A stretch of 64,000 bases of DNA from Cyclobacteriaceae bacterium (GTDB lineage: Bacteria; Bacteroidota; Bacteroidia; Cytophagales; Cyclobacteriaceae). The position numbers and the translations under genes were made by a program. Positions 52,806 to 61,307 of this stretch are shown one piece after another; position 1 is the stretch's first letter, and each line of letters opens with the position of its first letter. The stretch spans positions 124,001 to 188,000 of the forward strand of contig JAHBTY010000003.1 in the NCBI GenBank assembly GCA_019638355.1. The letters run 5' to 3'. Below the pieces are notes generated by a model, which saw only the letters and a list, made by a program, of their open reading frames with translations, did no database searches and was not told the origin of the DNA.

Positions 52806-52835
52806 AGGTAGAAGAAATGTGTAAAACTAAGAAGT

Positions 52836-54266
52836 TTACCACTCCAGCCCAAAGGTTTGCTTTTCACCATGCAGCAAACCTTCAATCAATACACCACCTT
52901 TTTTCATTTCCATGACTCGATTTAGATCTTTCACGTTATCAATAGCTACTTTATCAATGTGTGTAATTATCAGTTCTTCTTTGATCCCCGCAGTTTTCCA
53001 TTTGCCCGGTTCTAATTTTTTCACGAGCACTCCACCATCCAGGTTTAATTCATTTAATTTAGAATACGATACATCTTCAAAGTATGCGCCTTCTATTTCA
53101 TAACGAACATCCCGTTCGCGCACTGCTTCTGATCCTTCAAAGTTTTTGAGTTTTGATAATACTTCTTTTTCAACTCCATTGCGAATAAATTTTACCATTA
53201 CCGATTGGCCCGGTCGTTTACGGGCAACCCATTCTTGCAATTCTGAAACCCCGGCCACGGAATGATTATCGATTGCAACAATCACATCGCCCGATTCAAG
53301 GCCTGATGCTTCGGCTGCGCTACCTTTGTTTACAAATCGTACAAATACGCCTTGAACTACATTCAGGTTTTGATTTTCAGCAAGGTCGGCTGTAACATCG
53401 GCTATCTGTACTCCTAATAAACCACGCTGTACGGAACCAAATTCAAGCAGGTCGTCCATAATTTTTTTAACCAGGCTTACCGGAATTGCGAAAGAATAAC
53501 CATTGTAATTGCCGGTGGCTGTAGCAATGGCAGAGTTGATTCCAATCAATTCACCTTTCAGATTGACCAATGCACCTCCGCTGTTGCCAGGGTTAACGGC
53601 TGCATCGGTTTGTATAAAAGATTCTACTTGTAAATTATTTCTATCGCCCAAGATACCAATGTTTCGGGCCTTGGCACTTACTATACCGGCTGTTACGGTT
53701 GAATTAAGATCAAACGGATTGCCAATGGCCAGTACCCATTCGCCTGTAATAATTGTATCAGAGTTTCCATACTGCACAAACGGAAGATTGCGGGCTTTGA
53801 TTTTAAGAAGGGCCAGATCGGTTGTTGGATCCTGGCCTACCAGCTTGGCAAAAAATCGTTGGTTGTTATTCAATACAACTTCAATGGAGGTGGCATCTTC
53901 AATAACATGGTGATTGGTAACAATATAACCATCATCTGAAATAATTACCCCCGAACCTGACGATCGTGCATGTGGATTAAGATACTGTTCCAGGGCATTA
54001 AGGCTAAACCTGCCACCACCATAGATAGTACGCACATGTACCACTGCCGGAGTAACCAGTTTTGCTGCCGCTTCAAAATTAATGGGTGCCGGATTCCGGT
54101 AACGAGCGGAATCAACGGAATAATTGGTAAGCCTCAGATTCTGCCGGTCTTCAATGGAGTTGTACGTTGGGCCGCCATCATAATATTTTAAAGTAAAAAT
54201 GGAACCGGTAATGGCTCCTATAAATGCCGAACAGGCAACCAATAGAATCAGTAACGAACGCTTCAT
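52836..54266 (-). CDS. degQ: HtrA/DegQ-like trypsin-type serine protease
   Basis: A 476-residue periplasmic protease anchored by an N-terminal membrane helix (SLLILLVACSAFIGAITGSIF in part), so it may be DegS-like in topology. The catalytic triad is His in VTNHHVIED, Asp in TTDLALLKI and Ser in NPGNSGGALVN. Two PDZ domains follow, at about residues 275-370 and 390-476, the second being shortened. It would cleave misfolded envelope proteins. The ALDH7 gene lies 30 bases downstream on the same strand, so the two may be co-transcribed, although their functions are unrelated. Confidence 0.94.
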   Translation of the reverse strand: MKRSLLILLVACSAFIGAITGSIFTLKYYDGGPTYNSIEDRQNLRLTNYSVDSARYRNPAPINFEAAAKLVTPAVVHVRTIYGGGRFSLNALEQYLNPHARSSGSGVIISDDGYIVTNHHVIEDATSIEVVLNNNQRFFAKLVGQDPTTDLALLKIKARNLPFVQYGNSDTIITGEWVLAIGNPFDLNSTVTAGIVSAKARNIGILGDRNNLQVESFIQTDAAVNPGNSGGALVNLKGELIGINSAIATATGNYNGYSFAIPVSLVKKIMDDLLEFGSVQRGLLGVQIADVTADLAENQNLNVVQGVFVRFVNKGSAAEASGLESGDVIVAIDNHSVAGVSELQEWVARKRPGQSVMVKFIRNGVEKEVLSKLKNFEGSEAVRERDVRYEIEGAYFEDVSYSKLNELNLDGGVLVKKLEPGKWKTAGIKEELIITHIDKVAIDNVKDLNRVMEMKKGGVLIEGLLHGEKQTFGLEW

Positions 54267-54352
54267 ACCATCTCTTTACAGGTAAGGTACGGCTAATGCT
54301 ATAAACTCAAGAACTAAAAACGTTTTTTTTTTGATAGCAATTCGTAGAACTA

Positions 54353-54386
54353 CAAAAAAAGCGTTCCTCCGTTTCCGGAAGAACGC
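54353..54386 (-). terminator. Terminator for the Hsp20 gene
   Basis: On the minus strand GCGTTCTTCCGG pairs with CGGAGGAACGC with one mismatch, followed by a run of T (the A run at 54353-54360 on the plus strand). Confidence 0.8.
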
Positions 54387-54413
54387 CTGACCTAAACCTA
54401 ACCCCACTTTCTA

Positions 54414-54842
54414 TTAGCTGACTTTAATTGTCTGCTTTAAAACTTTCTTTTCGTCCTTCGGAATGGTTACTTCCAGGATACCGTTGTTATACTTCGCGTT
54501 GATTTTTGAAGCATCGATATTTTCAGGAAGGGTGAACGAACGACTGAAAGAACCATAATGCGTTTCGATGGCATGATAGTTTTTGTCTTTTTTCTCATTC
54601 TGAAACTTGCGCTCACCGCTAATGGTAAGGTAGTTATCGTTTACTTCAATGTTGAAGTCTTCTTTGTTAACCCCAGGCAGCGCCAGGTGTACTTCATAGG
54701 CATTGGCGGTTTCAACTACATCGGTTTTTGGAACGAAGGTAGAACCACCGGCACGGGTAATAGAATCGTTAAAGAAACGATCAACCAAAGCACTGAATGA
54801 TGTTGGCACAAAGTCGTTGGCGTTATAACGGATGATGCTCAT
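54414..54842 (-). CDS. Small heat-shock protein, Hsp20/alpha-crystallin family
   Basis: A 142-residue ATP-independent chaperone. The alpha-crystallin domain covers about residues 38-132, with VHLALPGVNKEDFNIEVND and the closing GILEVTIPK motif. The C-terminal VLKQTIKVS contains a degenerate I/V-x-I/V anchor used for oligomer contacts. It binds unfolding proteins during heat or oxidative stress. Single gene, with hairpin 54969-54994 upstream. Confidence 0.96.
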   Translation of the reverse strand: MSIIRYNANDFVPTSFSALVDRFFNDSITRAGGSTFVPKTDVVETANAYEVHLALPGVNKEDFNIEVNDNYLTISGERKFQNEKKDKNYHAIETHYGSFSRSFTLPENIDASKINAKYNNGILEVTIPKDEKKVLKQTIKVS

Positions 54843-54968
54843 AATTTTAATTTTTTAAGGTTCAACATGTATTTTAAAGTCACGTAAACCTCTTTAGGGA
54901 AAAGTATGCCGATGGGCTTTTGACCTATTTTTTAAGACTATTTGTCTGCTTTCGATAAAATTTCTTCT

Positions 54969-54994
54969 GAAAAACGGACATTATGTCGTTTTTC
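54969..54994. repeat. Hairpin upstream of the Hsp20 gene
   Basis: GAAAAACGGACAT pairs with ATGTCGTTTTTC except for one bulged G; the loop is minimal. On the minus strand it lies about 125 bases before the Hsp20 start, and it could equally end a transcript from the other side. Confidence 0.45.
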
Positions 54995-55012
54995 ATGGAG
55001 CGATCGACTAAT

Positions 55013-55052
55013 AGTTGACAGTTGACAATAGATGGGTTGTCAATTGTCAACT
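55013..55052. repeat. Intergenic word palindrome (GTTGACA type)
   Basis: AGTTGACAGTTGACAA (55013-55028) and TTGTCAATTGTCAACT (55037-55052) are complementary at 15 of 16 positions around an 8-base loop. Each arm is itself a tandem repeat of GTTGACA. It lies between two leftward genes, the ABC transporter and Hsp20. Confidence 0.8.
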
Positions 55053-55091
55053 GCTTCCTATAGTTACCGGCATTGTTACCTTAATCGGTTG

Positions 55092-56822
55092 CTAAATGCG
55101 AGCCTGGTAAGTATAGAGTTGATAATACCGCCCTTGCGTGGCGATCAACTCATCGTGGGTGCCACGTTCTTGAATCTGCCCGGTTTCAATTACCAGTATT
55201 TGATTAGCCTGCCGGATGGTGCTTAACCGGTGAGCAATTACAAAGGTGGTGCGGCCTTGCATCAATGTTTTTAAACTTTCCTGAATAAAGCTTTCGCTTT
55301 CGGTATCCAGGTTTGAAGTTGCTTCATCTAAAATCAAAATGCGCGGGTTTGCAAGAATGGCGCGCGCGATAGCAATACGTTGTCGTTGCCCACCTGAAAG
55401 TTTTACACCACGTTCACCAATAACAGTGTCCAGCCCTTTTTCAAAGCGATCGGTAAACTCATTTACAAAAGCTGCTTTTACAGATTGTTGTAATTCTTCT
55501 TCCGTGGCATTTGGCCTTGGAAATAAAATGTTTTCGCGAATGGTACCTTCAAACAAAAAATCATCTTGCAACACCACACCTAACTGGCTGCGATAACTGT
55601 TCAACGAAACTTTAGAAAGATCAATGCCGTCAAGCGTAATGGTTCCACTATCGGGATTTAAGAAGGTTGCCACCAGACCAGCGATTGTAGTTTTACCAGA
55701 GCCGGAAGTTCCTACCAAAGCCGTAACGCTACCGGCAGGAGCGGAGAATGAAATATTTTTTAAAACCGGTTTGCCTTCTTCGTACGCAAATGATACGTCC
55801 TTAAACTCGAAGTCGCCTTTAATTTTACCAATCTCCACCGTGCGTACGGTACCATCATCTTCTACGGGCATGTTCATTAACTCCTCAGTACGATCTAATC
55901 CCGCAAAGGCCTCGGTTAGCTGGCTGCCGATGTTACTCATTTGTACAATGGGTGCAATCATAAACACCATAAACATGGTAAACTGCAAAAAATCTCCGGC
56001 ACTTAATTCAAAGTAACCACTCAAACCCATAATGCCTACACTGGCAAGGCCCACTAAAAATGTTCCGGCACTGGTTACAAAGCTGGTACTGGTTAAACTC
56101 TTTTTAATGTTGTTAAAAAGTTTATCCACTCCGCTTTCAAATACTTTAATCTCTTGAGGTTCGGCATTAAAACCTTTTATAACCCGAATACCATTCAGAG
56201 TTTCGGTAAGCCTTCCGGTTACATCGGCTGTAATTTTTCCGCGTTCGCGAAAAACCGGACGGATAATTGAAAATGCTTTGAGGGTGATTATGCCAAAGAT
56301 GGACATGGGTAACAAAACAAATAATGTCATCCACGGATTGATGTAGATTAGGAAACCAACGGATAGCAGTGCGGTGAGAACACCACCCACCAATTGCACC
56401 AGCCCGGTACCCACCAGGTTGCGCACACCTTCTACATCGTTCATCACACGCGATACCAGTGCCCCGGATTTTTGATTATCAAAAAAACGAATCGGTAAAC
56501 GCAATAGATGCTTCTGCACTTTAGCACGTAACTCCGAAATCAGGTGTTGAGCTTCTACGCTTAAAATAATGGTGAGGATATAGGATGTAACAGCTTGTAT
56601 TAATATGGCGATAGTAAGCGCACCCAATAACAAGGGTAACTTATCCATGTCGCGGTTTACCAGGATATCGTCCATAAATGGTTTGGTGGCCCACGGTGGT
56701 ACTAAACCAGCTGCGCGACTGATGATGATTAAAATCAGGCCAATGAAAATAAGTTTTCTGCGGGGCCAGATAATGGTTTTAAATACAGAACGAAGTGAAA
56801 CTTTAGCTTTTGGTTGCGACAT
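55092..56822 (-). CDS. ABC transporter, fused permease-ATPase (MsbA-like)
   Basis: A 576-residue half-transporter that works as a homodimer to export lipids or drugs. Residues 1-320 form a six-helix transmembrane domain (for example LIFIGLILIIISRAAGLV and ALTIAILIQAVTSYILT). The ATPase domain has Walker A GTSGSGKTT, signature LSGGQRQRIAIARA, Walker B ILILDEATSNLDTESES and the H-loop FVIAHRLST. Substrate is not readable; MsbA-type lipid export is possible. The tRNA-Asn gene lies upstream on the same strand. Confidence 0.94.
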   Translation of the reverse strand: MSQPKAKVSLRSVFKTIIWPRRKLIFIGLILIIISRAAGLVPPWATKPFMDDILVNRDMDKLPLLLGALTIAILIQAVTSYILTIILSVEAQHLISELRAKVQKHLLRLPIRFFDNQKSGALVSRVMNDVEGVRNLVGTGLVQLVGGVLTALLSVGFLIYINPWMTLFVLLPMSIFGIITLKAFSIIRPVFRERGKITADVTGRLTETLNGIRVIKGFNAEPQEIKVFESGVDKLFNNIKKSLTSTSFVTSAGTFLVGLASVGIMGLSGYFELSAGDFLQFTMFMVFMIAPIVQMSNIGSQLTEAFAGLDRTEELMNMPVEDDGTVRTVEIGKIKGDFEFKDVSFAYEEGKPVLKNISFSAPAGSVTALVGTSGSGKTTIAGLVATFLNPDSGTITLDGIDLSKVSLNSYRSQLGVVLQDDFLFEGTIRENILFPRPNATEEELQQSVKAAFVNEFTDRFEKGLDTVIGERGVKLSGGQRQRIAIARAILANPRILILDEATSNLDTESESFIQESLKTLMQGRTTFVIAHRLSTIRQANQILVIETGQIQERGTHDELIATQGRYYQLYTYQARI

Positions 56823-56919
56823 AGTAAGAGTAGTGTGAATTGTAAGACGATTGCTACAACCGAATATTTTAAATTGTAGTTCGGAGATCTGAAAATCGGT
56901 CCTTACGATAATGGACTAA

Positions 56920-56947
56920 AAACAAAAAATCCCGCTTTCGCGGGATT
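56920..56947 (-). terminator. Rho-independent terminator for tRNA-Asn
   Basis: On the minus strand AATCCCGC (56940-56947 read leftward) and GCGGGATT form a perfect 8-bp stem with a 4-base loop, followed by six T. Confidence 0.9.
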
Positions 56948-56953
56948 CTGTTG

Positions 56954-57027
56954 CTCTCCCTCTTGGACTTGAACCAAGGACCCTCTGATTAACAGTCAGA
57001 TGCTCTAACCAGCTGAGCTAAGGGAGA
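56954..57027 (-). tRNA. tRNA-Asn (anticodon GTT)
   Basis: A 74-nt tRNA. Read leftward, the acceptor stem TCTCCCT pairs with AGGGAGA. The D arm is GCTC-AGCTGGTTA-GAGC. The anticodon stem TCTGA/TCAGA closes the loop CTGTTAA, giving GTT. The T arm is CTTGG-TTCAAGT-CCAAG and the discriminator is G. CCA is not encoded. Confidence 0.97.
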
Positions 57028-57044
57028 ATTAAAATTTAGGAGTG

Positions 57045-57077
57045 CAATATTACTGGATTGCCCCTCAATAATCCAAA
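57045..57077 (-). promoter_or_regulatory. Promoter of tRNA-Asn
   Basis: On the minus strand TTTG, a 21-base spacer, and TAATATTG, which differs from the Bacteroidota -7 consensus TAnnTTTG by one base. The -7 element ends 17 bases before the tRNA 5' end. Confidence 0.6.
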
Positions 57078-57125
57078 TAAGCAATAAATTTTTACCTAAA
57101 ACCTTTCGCACACTGAAACGTTCAC

Positions 57126-57133
57126 TAACTTTG
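57126..57133 (+). promoter_or_regulatory. -7 promoter element of the CreD cassette
   Basis: TAACTTTG is an exact match to TAnnTTTG, 19 bases before ATG 57153. A clear -33 TTTG is not seen; TTCG at 57105-57108 is the nearest. Confidence 0.45.
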
Positions 57134-57152
57134 AATTACAAAGTACTTTTGT

Positions 57153-57776
57153 ATGAGCCAAAACGAAGCCTACCAAAAAGATATTGAGTCCATTCGCCAG
57201 TTAATGGAACGATCGGTAAAATTCTTATCGCTTAGCGGCCTATCAGGAATATTGGCTGGGTTGTATGCATTAGCAGGAGCGGGTGCAGCATATTTTTTGG
57301 TTCATTTTCCACTTTTCCCAACTAGTTATCGCCAGGAGTCGCTGCAAGCTGACGATGTGATTTTAAAACTATTAGGCATAGCCATTTTGGTTTTGGTTGT
57401 TTCATTAATAACTGGCTATGTACTTGCTGATAGAAAGGCAAAGAAGCAAGGTGTTCAGGTTTGGAATGCCACCAGCAAGCGGCTGGTTGTTAACCTGGCC
57501 ATTCCATTGGTTACCGGTGCATTGTTTATACTCGTTTTATTATGGCATGGTCATTATGGTGTGGCTGCACCTGCGTGCCTTGTATTTTATGGCTTAGCTT
57601 TGTTAAATGCCAGTGCCAACCTGTTCGATGAAATCCGATATCTGGGGTACTCTGAAATTGTGCTGGGACTTATTTGCGCATTGCTTCCTGGCTATGGATT
57701 ATTTTTCTGGGCTGCGGGTTTTGGTGTGCTGCACATTTTGTACGGTACACTGATGTACAAGAAATACGACCGATGA
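57153..57776 (+). CDS. Hypothetical membrane protein of the CreD cassette
   Basis: A 207-residue protein with about five to six membrane helices (for example LSGLSGILAGLYALAGAGAAY, LLGIAILVLVVSLITGYVLA in part, and LVNLAIPLVTGALFILVLLW). It has a short cytoplasmic N-terminus with NEAYQKDIESIRQLMERS. I do not recognise a named family. Its stop overlaps the start of the winged-helix gene (ATGA), and the creD gene follows, so the three form one unit; this order is seen in other Bacteroidota. Confidence 0.85.
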   Translation: MSQNEAYQKDIESIRQLMERSVKFLSLSGLSGILAGLYALAGAGAAYFLVHFPLFPTSYRQESLQADDVILKLLGIAILVLVVSLITGYVLADRKAKKQGVQVWNATSKRLVVNLAIPLVTGALFILVLLWHGHYGVAAPACLVFYGLALLNASANLFDEIRYLGYSEIVLGLICALLPGYGLFFWAAGFGVLHILYGTLMYKKYDR

Positions 57777-58075
57777 AAAACCCGTTCGATAGTTTAGATA
57801 AAATTCTGGAACACCGGTTACGCCTGCAGATTGTATCGGTATTGGTTGCCAATGATTCGTACGATTTTAATGCTTTGAAAGAATTGCTGGAGACAACCGA
57901 TGGCAACCTGGCTACGCATTTGAAAGCGCTGGAGCGTGAAAAATATATCTCAATCAATAAATCGTTTGTAGAGCGTAAACCGAATACCCGCTATAAGATT
58001 ACAGAGCGTGGGCGCACCGCTTTTAAAAAACACCTCGAGGCTATGGAAGAATTGATCAAACAACAGAAACGATAA
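57773..58075 (+). CDS. Winged-helix transcriptional regulator (HTH_34-like)
   Basis: A 100-residue ArsR/MarR-like DNA-binding protein. I choose ATG 57773, which overlaps the TGA of the membrane-protein gene by 4 bases; the longer frame from 57674 would lie inside that gene. The motif is LRLQIVSVLVANDSYDFNAL, then TTDGNLATHLKALEREKYI as recognition helix, and RKPNTRYKITERGR as wing. It may control the membrane protein and creD. Confidence 0.9.
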   Translation: MKNPFDSLDKILEHRLRLQIVSVLVANDSYDFNALKELLETTDGNLATHLKALEREKYISINKSFVERKPNTRYKITERGRTAFKKHLEAMEELIKQQKR

Positions 58076-58126
58076 AAAATTTACCTATTCACTTTTAAAT
58101 TAAAAGTACTTTCAATCAAAACAAAC

Positions 58127-59545
58127 ATGGAAACACAACCAACTCCCAACCTCAGCGTTTTTGAACGCTTTAACCAATGGATCACCGAATCCATCATGGT
58201 AAAATTATTCTCTATTGGCTTTCTGATTTTAATCTTGCTCATTCCATCATCGTGGATTGAAGATTTGATTCGCGAAAGGCAATACCGTGCCGATGAAGTA
58301 ATTCGCGAAGTGTCTGATAAATGGTCGGGCCCGCAAATGCTGTCGGGTCCCGTGGTTCGGATTCCATTTGTTAAAAAAGAAAAAGTTAAAACCTGGCACG
58401 AGGGCAAGCAGGTGGAGGAGATCATGGAAACGGAACACTATGCTTATTTCTTACCGGAAGATTATCGCGTGAAGAGTGATATCACCACCGAAGTACGCAA
58501 GCGTGGAATTTTTGAAGTCGTGTTGTATAAAAGCAACATCGATATGCAGGCGCAATTTGACGTTCCTGATTTTTCAACCTCGAACATTCCTGATACACAA
58601 GTGTATTGGAATGAAGCAGTATTACTGAATGGCATTTCTGACTTGCGAGGTATAGGTGAAAATCCGGTTGTTAAATCCGGTGAAGTACTACTTTCATCCG
58701 AACCATTAAGTGATATTGGTGTTTCGGTAAATCAGTATGCACAGTTTGCAAATAATCATGCTAATGCTGGCACTTCCGATTCACGAACAATTAGTGGAAT
58801 CATCACACCCTTGTTGTGGCAATCGCGCCCCGAAGTGCCGATGCACATTAATGTGCAACTAAGTTTGAAAGGAAGCGAGAGTTTATACTTCGTACCTACA
58901 GGTAAATCCACCGAAGTTACATCAACCAGTTTGTGGCCATCGCCAAGTTTTGAAGGCAAGTTATTACCCGAACACACCGTAACAGACTCAGGCTTTACAG
59001 CATCCTGGAAAGTACTTTCGTTTAACCGACCCTTCTCACAAAAGTGGGTTGATCGCGATCAAACCTTATCGGGTTCTGAATTTGGCGTTCGCTTGTTGAT
59101 CCCAGCCGATCAATATCAAAAAAGTACACGCACAGCAAAGTATGGAGTTTTAATTATTCTGCTTGCATTTACAACCTTGTTTTTGGTAGAGATAACAACC
59201 AAAACCCGCATTCATCCTTTTCAGTATATCTTAATTGGCGCAGCGTTAATTATCTATTACACGTTGTTGCTTTCATTTTCGGAACAGGTGGGTTACAATG
59301 CAGCATACGCGATTGCATCACTCGCTACAACAGCATTGGTCACGTTGTATTCTACCAGTTTTTTGAAAAGTAAATCGGTGGTGTTGTTGTTTGGTTTGTT
59401 GATGGTATCCTTTTATACGTTTATCTTCATCATTATTCAGGCGCAGGATTTCAGCTTGTTGATTGGAAGTATTGGTTTGTTGCTGATTATAGGTTTGCTG
59501 ATGTATTTCTCAAGAAATATAAAGTGGTACGGAAATAAAGTTTAA
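58127..59545 (+). CDS. creD: Inner membrane protein CreD
   Basis: A 472-residue protein of the CreD family. One N-terminal helix (VKLFSIGFLILILLIPSSWI) precedes a periplasmic domain (about residues 50-330, beginning with the IxRERQYRADEVIREVSDKWSG-type signature, quoted loosely), followed by a cluster of five to six helices up to the C-terminus. CreD is linked to envelope stress and beta-lactam or colicin tolerance in enterobacteria; its biochemical role is unknown. Here CreBC is replaced by a winged-helix partner, which points to a different control circuit. Confidence 0.92.
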   Translation: METQPTPNLSVFERFNQWITESIMVKLFSIGFLILILLIPSSWIEDLIRERQYRADEVIREVSDKWSGPQMLSGPVVRIPFVKKEKVKTWHEGKQVEEIMETEHYAYFLPEDYRVKSDITTEVRKRGIFEVVLYKSNIDMQAQFDVPDFSTSNIPDTQVYWNEAVLLNGISDLRGIGENPVVKSGEVLLSSEPLSDIGVSVNQYAQFANNHANAGTSDSRTISGIITPLLWQSRPEVPMHINVQLSLKGSESLYFVPTGKSTEVTSTSLWPSPSFEGKLLPEHTVTDSGFTASWKVLSFNRPFSQKWVDRDQTLSGSEFGVRLLIPADQYQKSTRTAKYGVLIILLAFTTLFLVEITTKTRIHPFQYILIGAALIIYYTLLLSFSEQVGYNAAYAIASLATTALVTLYSTSFLKSKSVVLLFGLLMVSFYTFIFIIIQAQDFSLLIGSIGLLLIIGLLMYFSRNIKWYGNKV

Positions 59546-59551
59546 TAACAA

Positions 59552-59584
59552 AAGGGTCGTTTCATCTATATTGAAACGACCCTT
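59552..59584. terminator. Bidirectional terminator between creD and pruA
   Basis: AAGGGTCGTTTCA (59552-59564) and TGAAACGACCCTT (59572-59584) form a perfect 13-bp stem with a 7-base loop. The neighbouring genes converge here. Confidence 0.92.
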
Positions 59585-59606
59585 CTTATTTTGAATCGAG
59601 ATAAAT

Positions 59607-61238
59607 TTATTCTTTATCCAAAAACGGATACCGGTAGTCGGTTGGTGTAACGAATGTTTCTTTAATGGTGCGCATGCTTACCCAACGCAACAGGTTTACT
59701 TTGGCTCCGGCTTTATCGTTTGTGCCCGAACCCCTGGCACCACCAAAGGGTTGCTGACCAACCACTGCACCGGTTGGTTTATCGTTGATGTAAAAGTTAC
59801 CGGCAGCGTTAACTAATTTTTTAGTAGCCAGTTCAACTGCAAACCTGTCTTTGGCCAGAATAGATCCCGTTAACGCGTAGGGTGAAGTGGCATCTACCAG
59901 CTCCAATGTCTGCTCAAAGTTTTCTGAGTGATAAACGTAAATGGTAAGTACCGGTCCAAAAATTTCTTCGCACATGGTAAGCGATGAAGCATCTTTGGTA
60001 ACAACCACGGTTGGTTCAATGAAATAACCTTTTGATTTATCGTACTTACCTCCGGCAATAATTTCATTCATCGGATTCTGCCGTGCTTTCTCAATGTAAC
60101 CCGTAATGGAGTTGAAGGCTTTTTCATCAATAACAGCGTTGATGAAATTACCAAAATCTTCAGTAGGCCCCATTTTAAAACTCTTCAGGTCTTCGATTAA
60201 GTATTGCTTCACCTCATCCCAAATGTTAGATGGAATGTAAGCCCGCGATGCTGCCGAACATTTTTGTCCCTGGTATTCGAATGCACCACGCGAAAGTGCT
60301 GTTGATACTTCTTTTGGATTAGCGCTTTTATGAGCGATCACAAAATCCTTACCACCGGTTTCGCCTACAATACGTGGGTACGACCGGTATTTATGAATAT
60401 TGTTTCCGATTGTCCTCCAAATGTTTTGGAACACACCGGTGCTTCCGGTAAAGTGAATGCCCGCAAAATCTTTATGATTAAAGATTACATCGCCAGCATC
60501 GGGCCCGCTTACATAGATTAAATTAATTACTCCATCTGGTAAACCGGCTTCTTTTAATACTTGCATAATTACGTTAGCTGCATATATCTGCGAGTTGGCG
60601 GGTTTCCATACAACGGTATTGCCCATCATGGCGGCACTGGTTGGTAAGTTTCCAGCAATAGCTGTAAAGTTGAATGGTGTTAGTGCAAATACAAATCCTT
60701 CCAACGGTCTGTACTCCATACGATTCCAAACTCCGGGAGACGATTGTGGCTGATCGTTATAAATCTCTGTCATGAAATAGACATTGAAACGCAGGAAGTC
60801 GATCAATTCACAAGCTGAATCAATCTCGGCTTGAAATGCATTTTTACTTTGACCGAGCATGGTGGCTGCATTTATTTTATAACGATAAGGTCCTGCCAGT
60901 AAGTCGGCTGCTTTTAAAAAAATACTTGCGCGATTTTCCCAGCTTAAGCCGGCCCACAATTCTTTCGCGGCAAGTGCGGCATTAATGGCTTGTTCCACAT
61001 GACTTTTATCTCCTTCGTGGAAATATCCAAGCAGGTGTTTGTGATCGTGTGGCGGGTTGAGCGGTTTTTTATTTCCCGATCGAACTTCTTCAGCGCCAAT
61101 ATACATGGGCACATCCACAACTGTGGCACGGGCATCGGCAAGTGCTTGCTTTAATGCCGCACGCTCTTTGGTGCCGGGAGCGTATGATAATACGGGTTCG
61201 TTTTTAGGAACAGGGACATGAAAAAAACCGGTTGACAT
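59607..61238 (-). CDS. pruA: L-glutamate gamma-semialdehyde dehydrogenase (P5C dehydrogenase)
   Basis: A 543-residue NAD-dependent aldehyde dehydrogenase of the monofunctional P5CDH (ALDH4) type. The start FFHVPVPKNEPVLSYAPGT is characteristic. The catalytic Cys is in YQGQKCSAASRAY, with Glu in ETGGKD. The NAD-binding TGSTGVF and the C-terminal QPFGGARGSGTNDKAG are intact. It oxidises glutamate semialdehyde from proline or ornithine to glutamate. Proline dehydrogenase is not adjacent. Arginase at the window start could supply ornithine to the same route. Confidence 0.96.
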   Translation of the reverse strand: MSTGFFHVPVPKNEPVLSYAPGTKERAALKQALADARATVVDVPMYIGAEEVRSGNKKPLNPPHDHKHLLGYFHEGDKSHVEQAINAALAAKELWAGLSWENRASIFLKAADLLAGPYRYKINAATMLGQSKNAFQAEIDSACELIDFLRFNVYFMTEIYNDQPQSSPGVWNRMEYRPLEGFVFALTPFNFTAIAGNLPTSAAMMGNTVVWKPANSQIYAANVIMQVLKEAGLPDGVINLIYVSGPDAGDVIFNHKDFAGIHFTGSTGVFQNIWRTIGNNIHKYRSYPRIVGETGGKDFVIAHKSANPKEVSTALSRGAFEYQGQKCSAASRAYIPSNIWDEVKQYLIEDLKSFKMGPTEDFGNFINAVIDEKAFNSITGYIEKARQNPMNEIIAGGKYDKSKGYFIEPTVVVTKDASSLTMCEEIFGPVLTIYVYHSENFEQTLELVDATSPYALTGSILAKDRFAVELATKKLVNAAGNFYINDKPTGAVVGQQPFGGARGSGTNDKAGAKVNLLRWVSMRTIKETFVTPTDYRYPFLDKE

Positions 61239-61307
61239 AGTAATAGAGTTTAAAGTTCAAAAGTCTTAAAACCAAAGACTGCCGCAAATTTATGCGATTA
61301 AGTTGGT

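Larger units (their letters stand above)
56823..57152. other. Intergenic region with tRNA-Asn and two promoters
   Basis: A 330-base gap between the leftward ABC exporter and a rightward membrane-protein gene. It contains a terminator, tRNA-Asn and its promoter on the minus strand, and a candidate -7 element for the rightward gene, all listed separately. Nothing else is seen. Confidence 0.6.
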
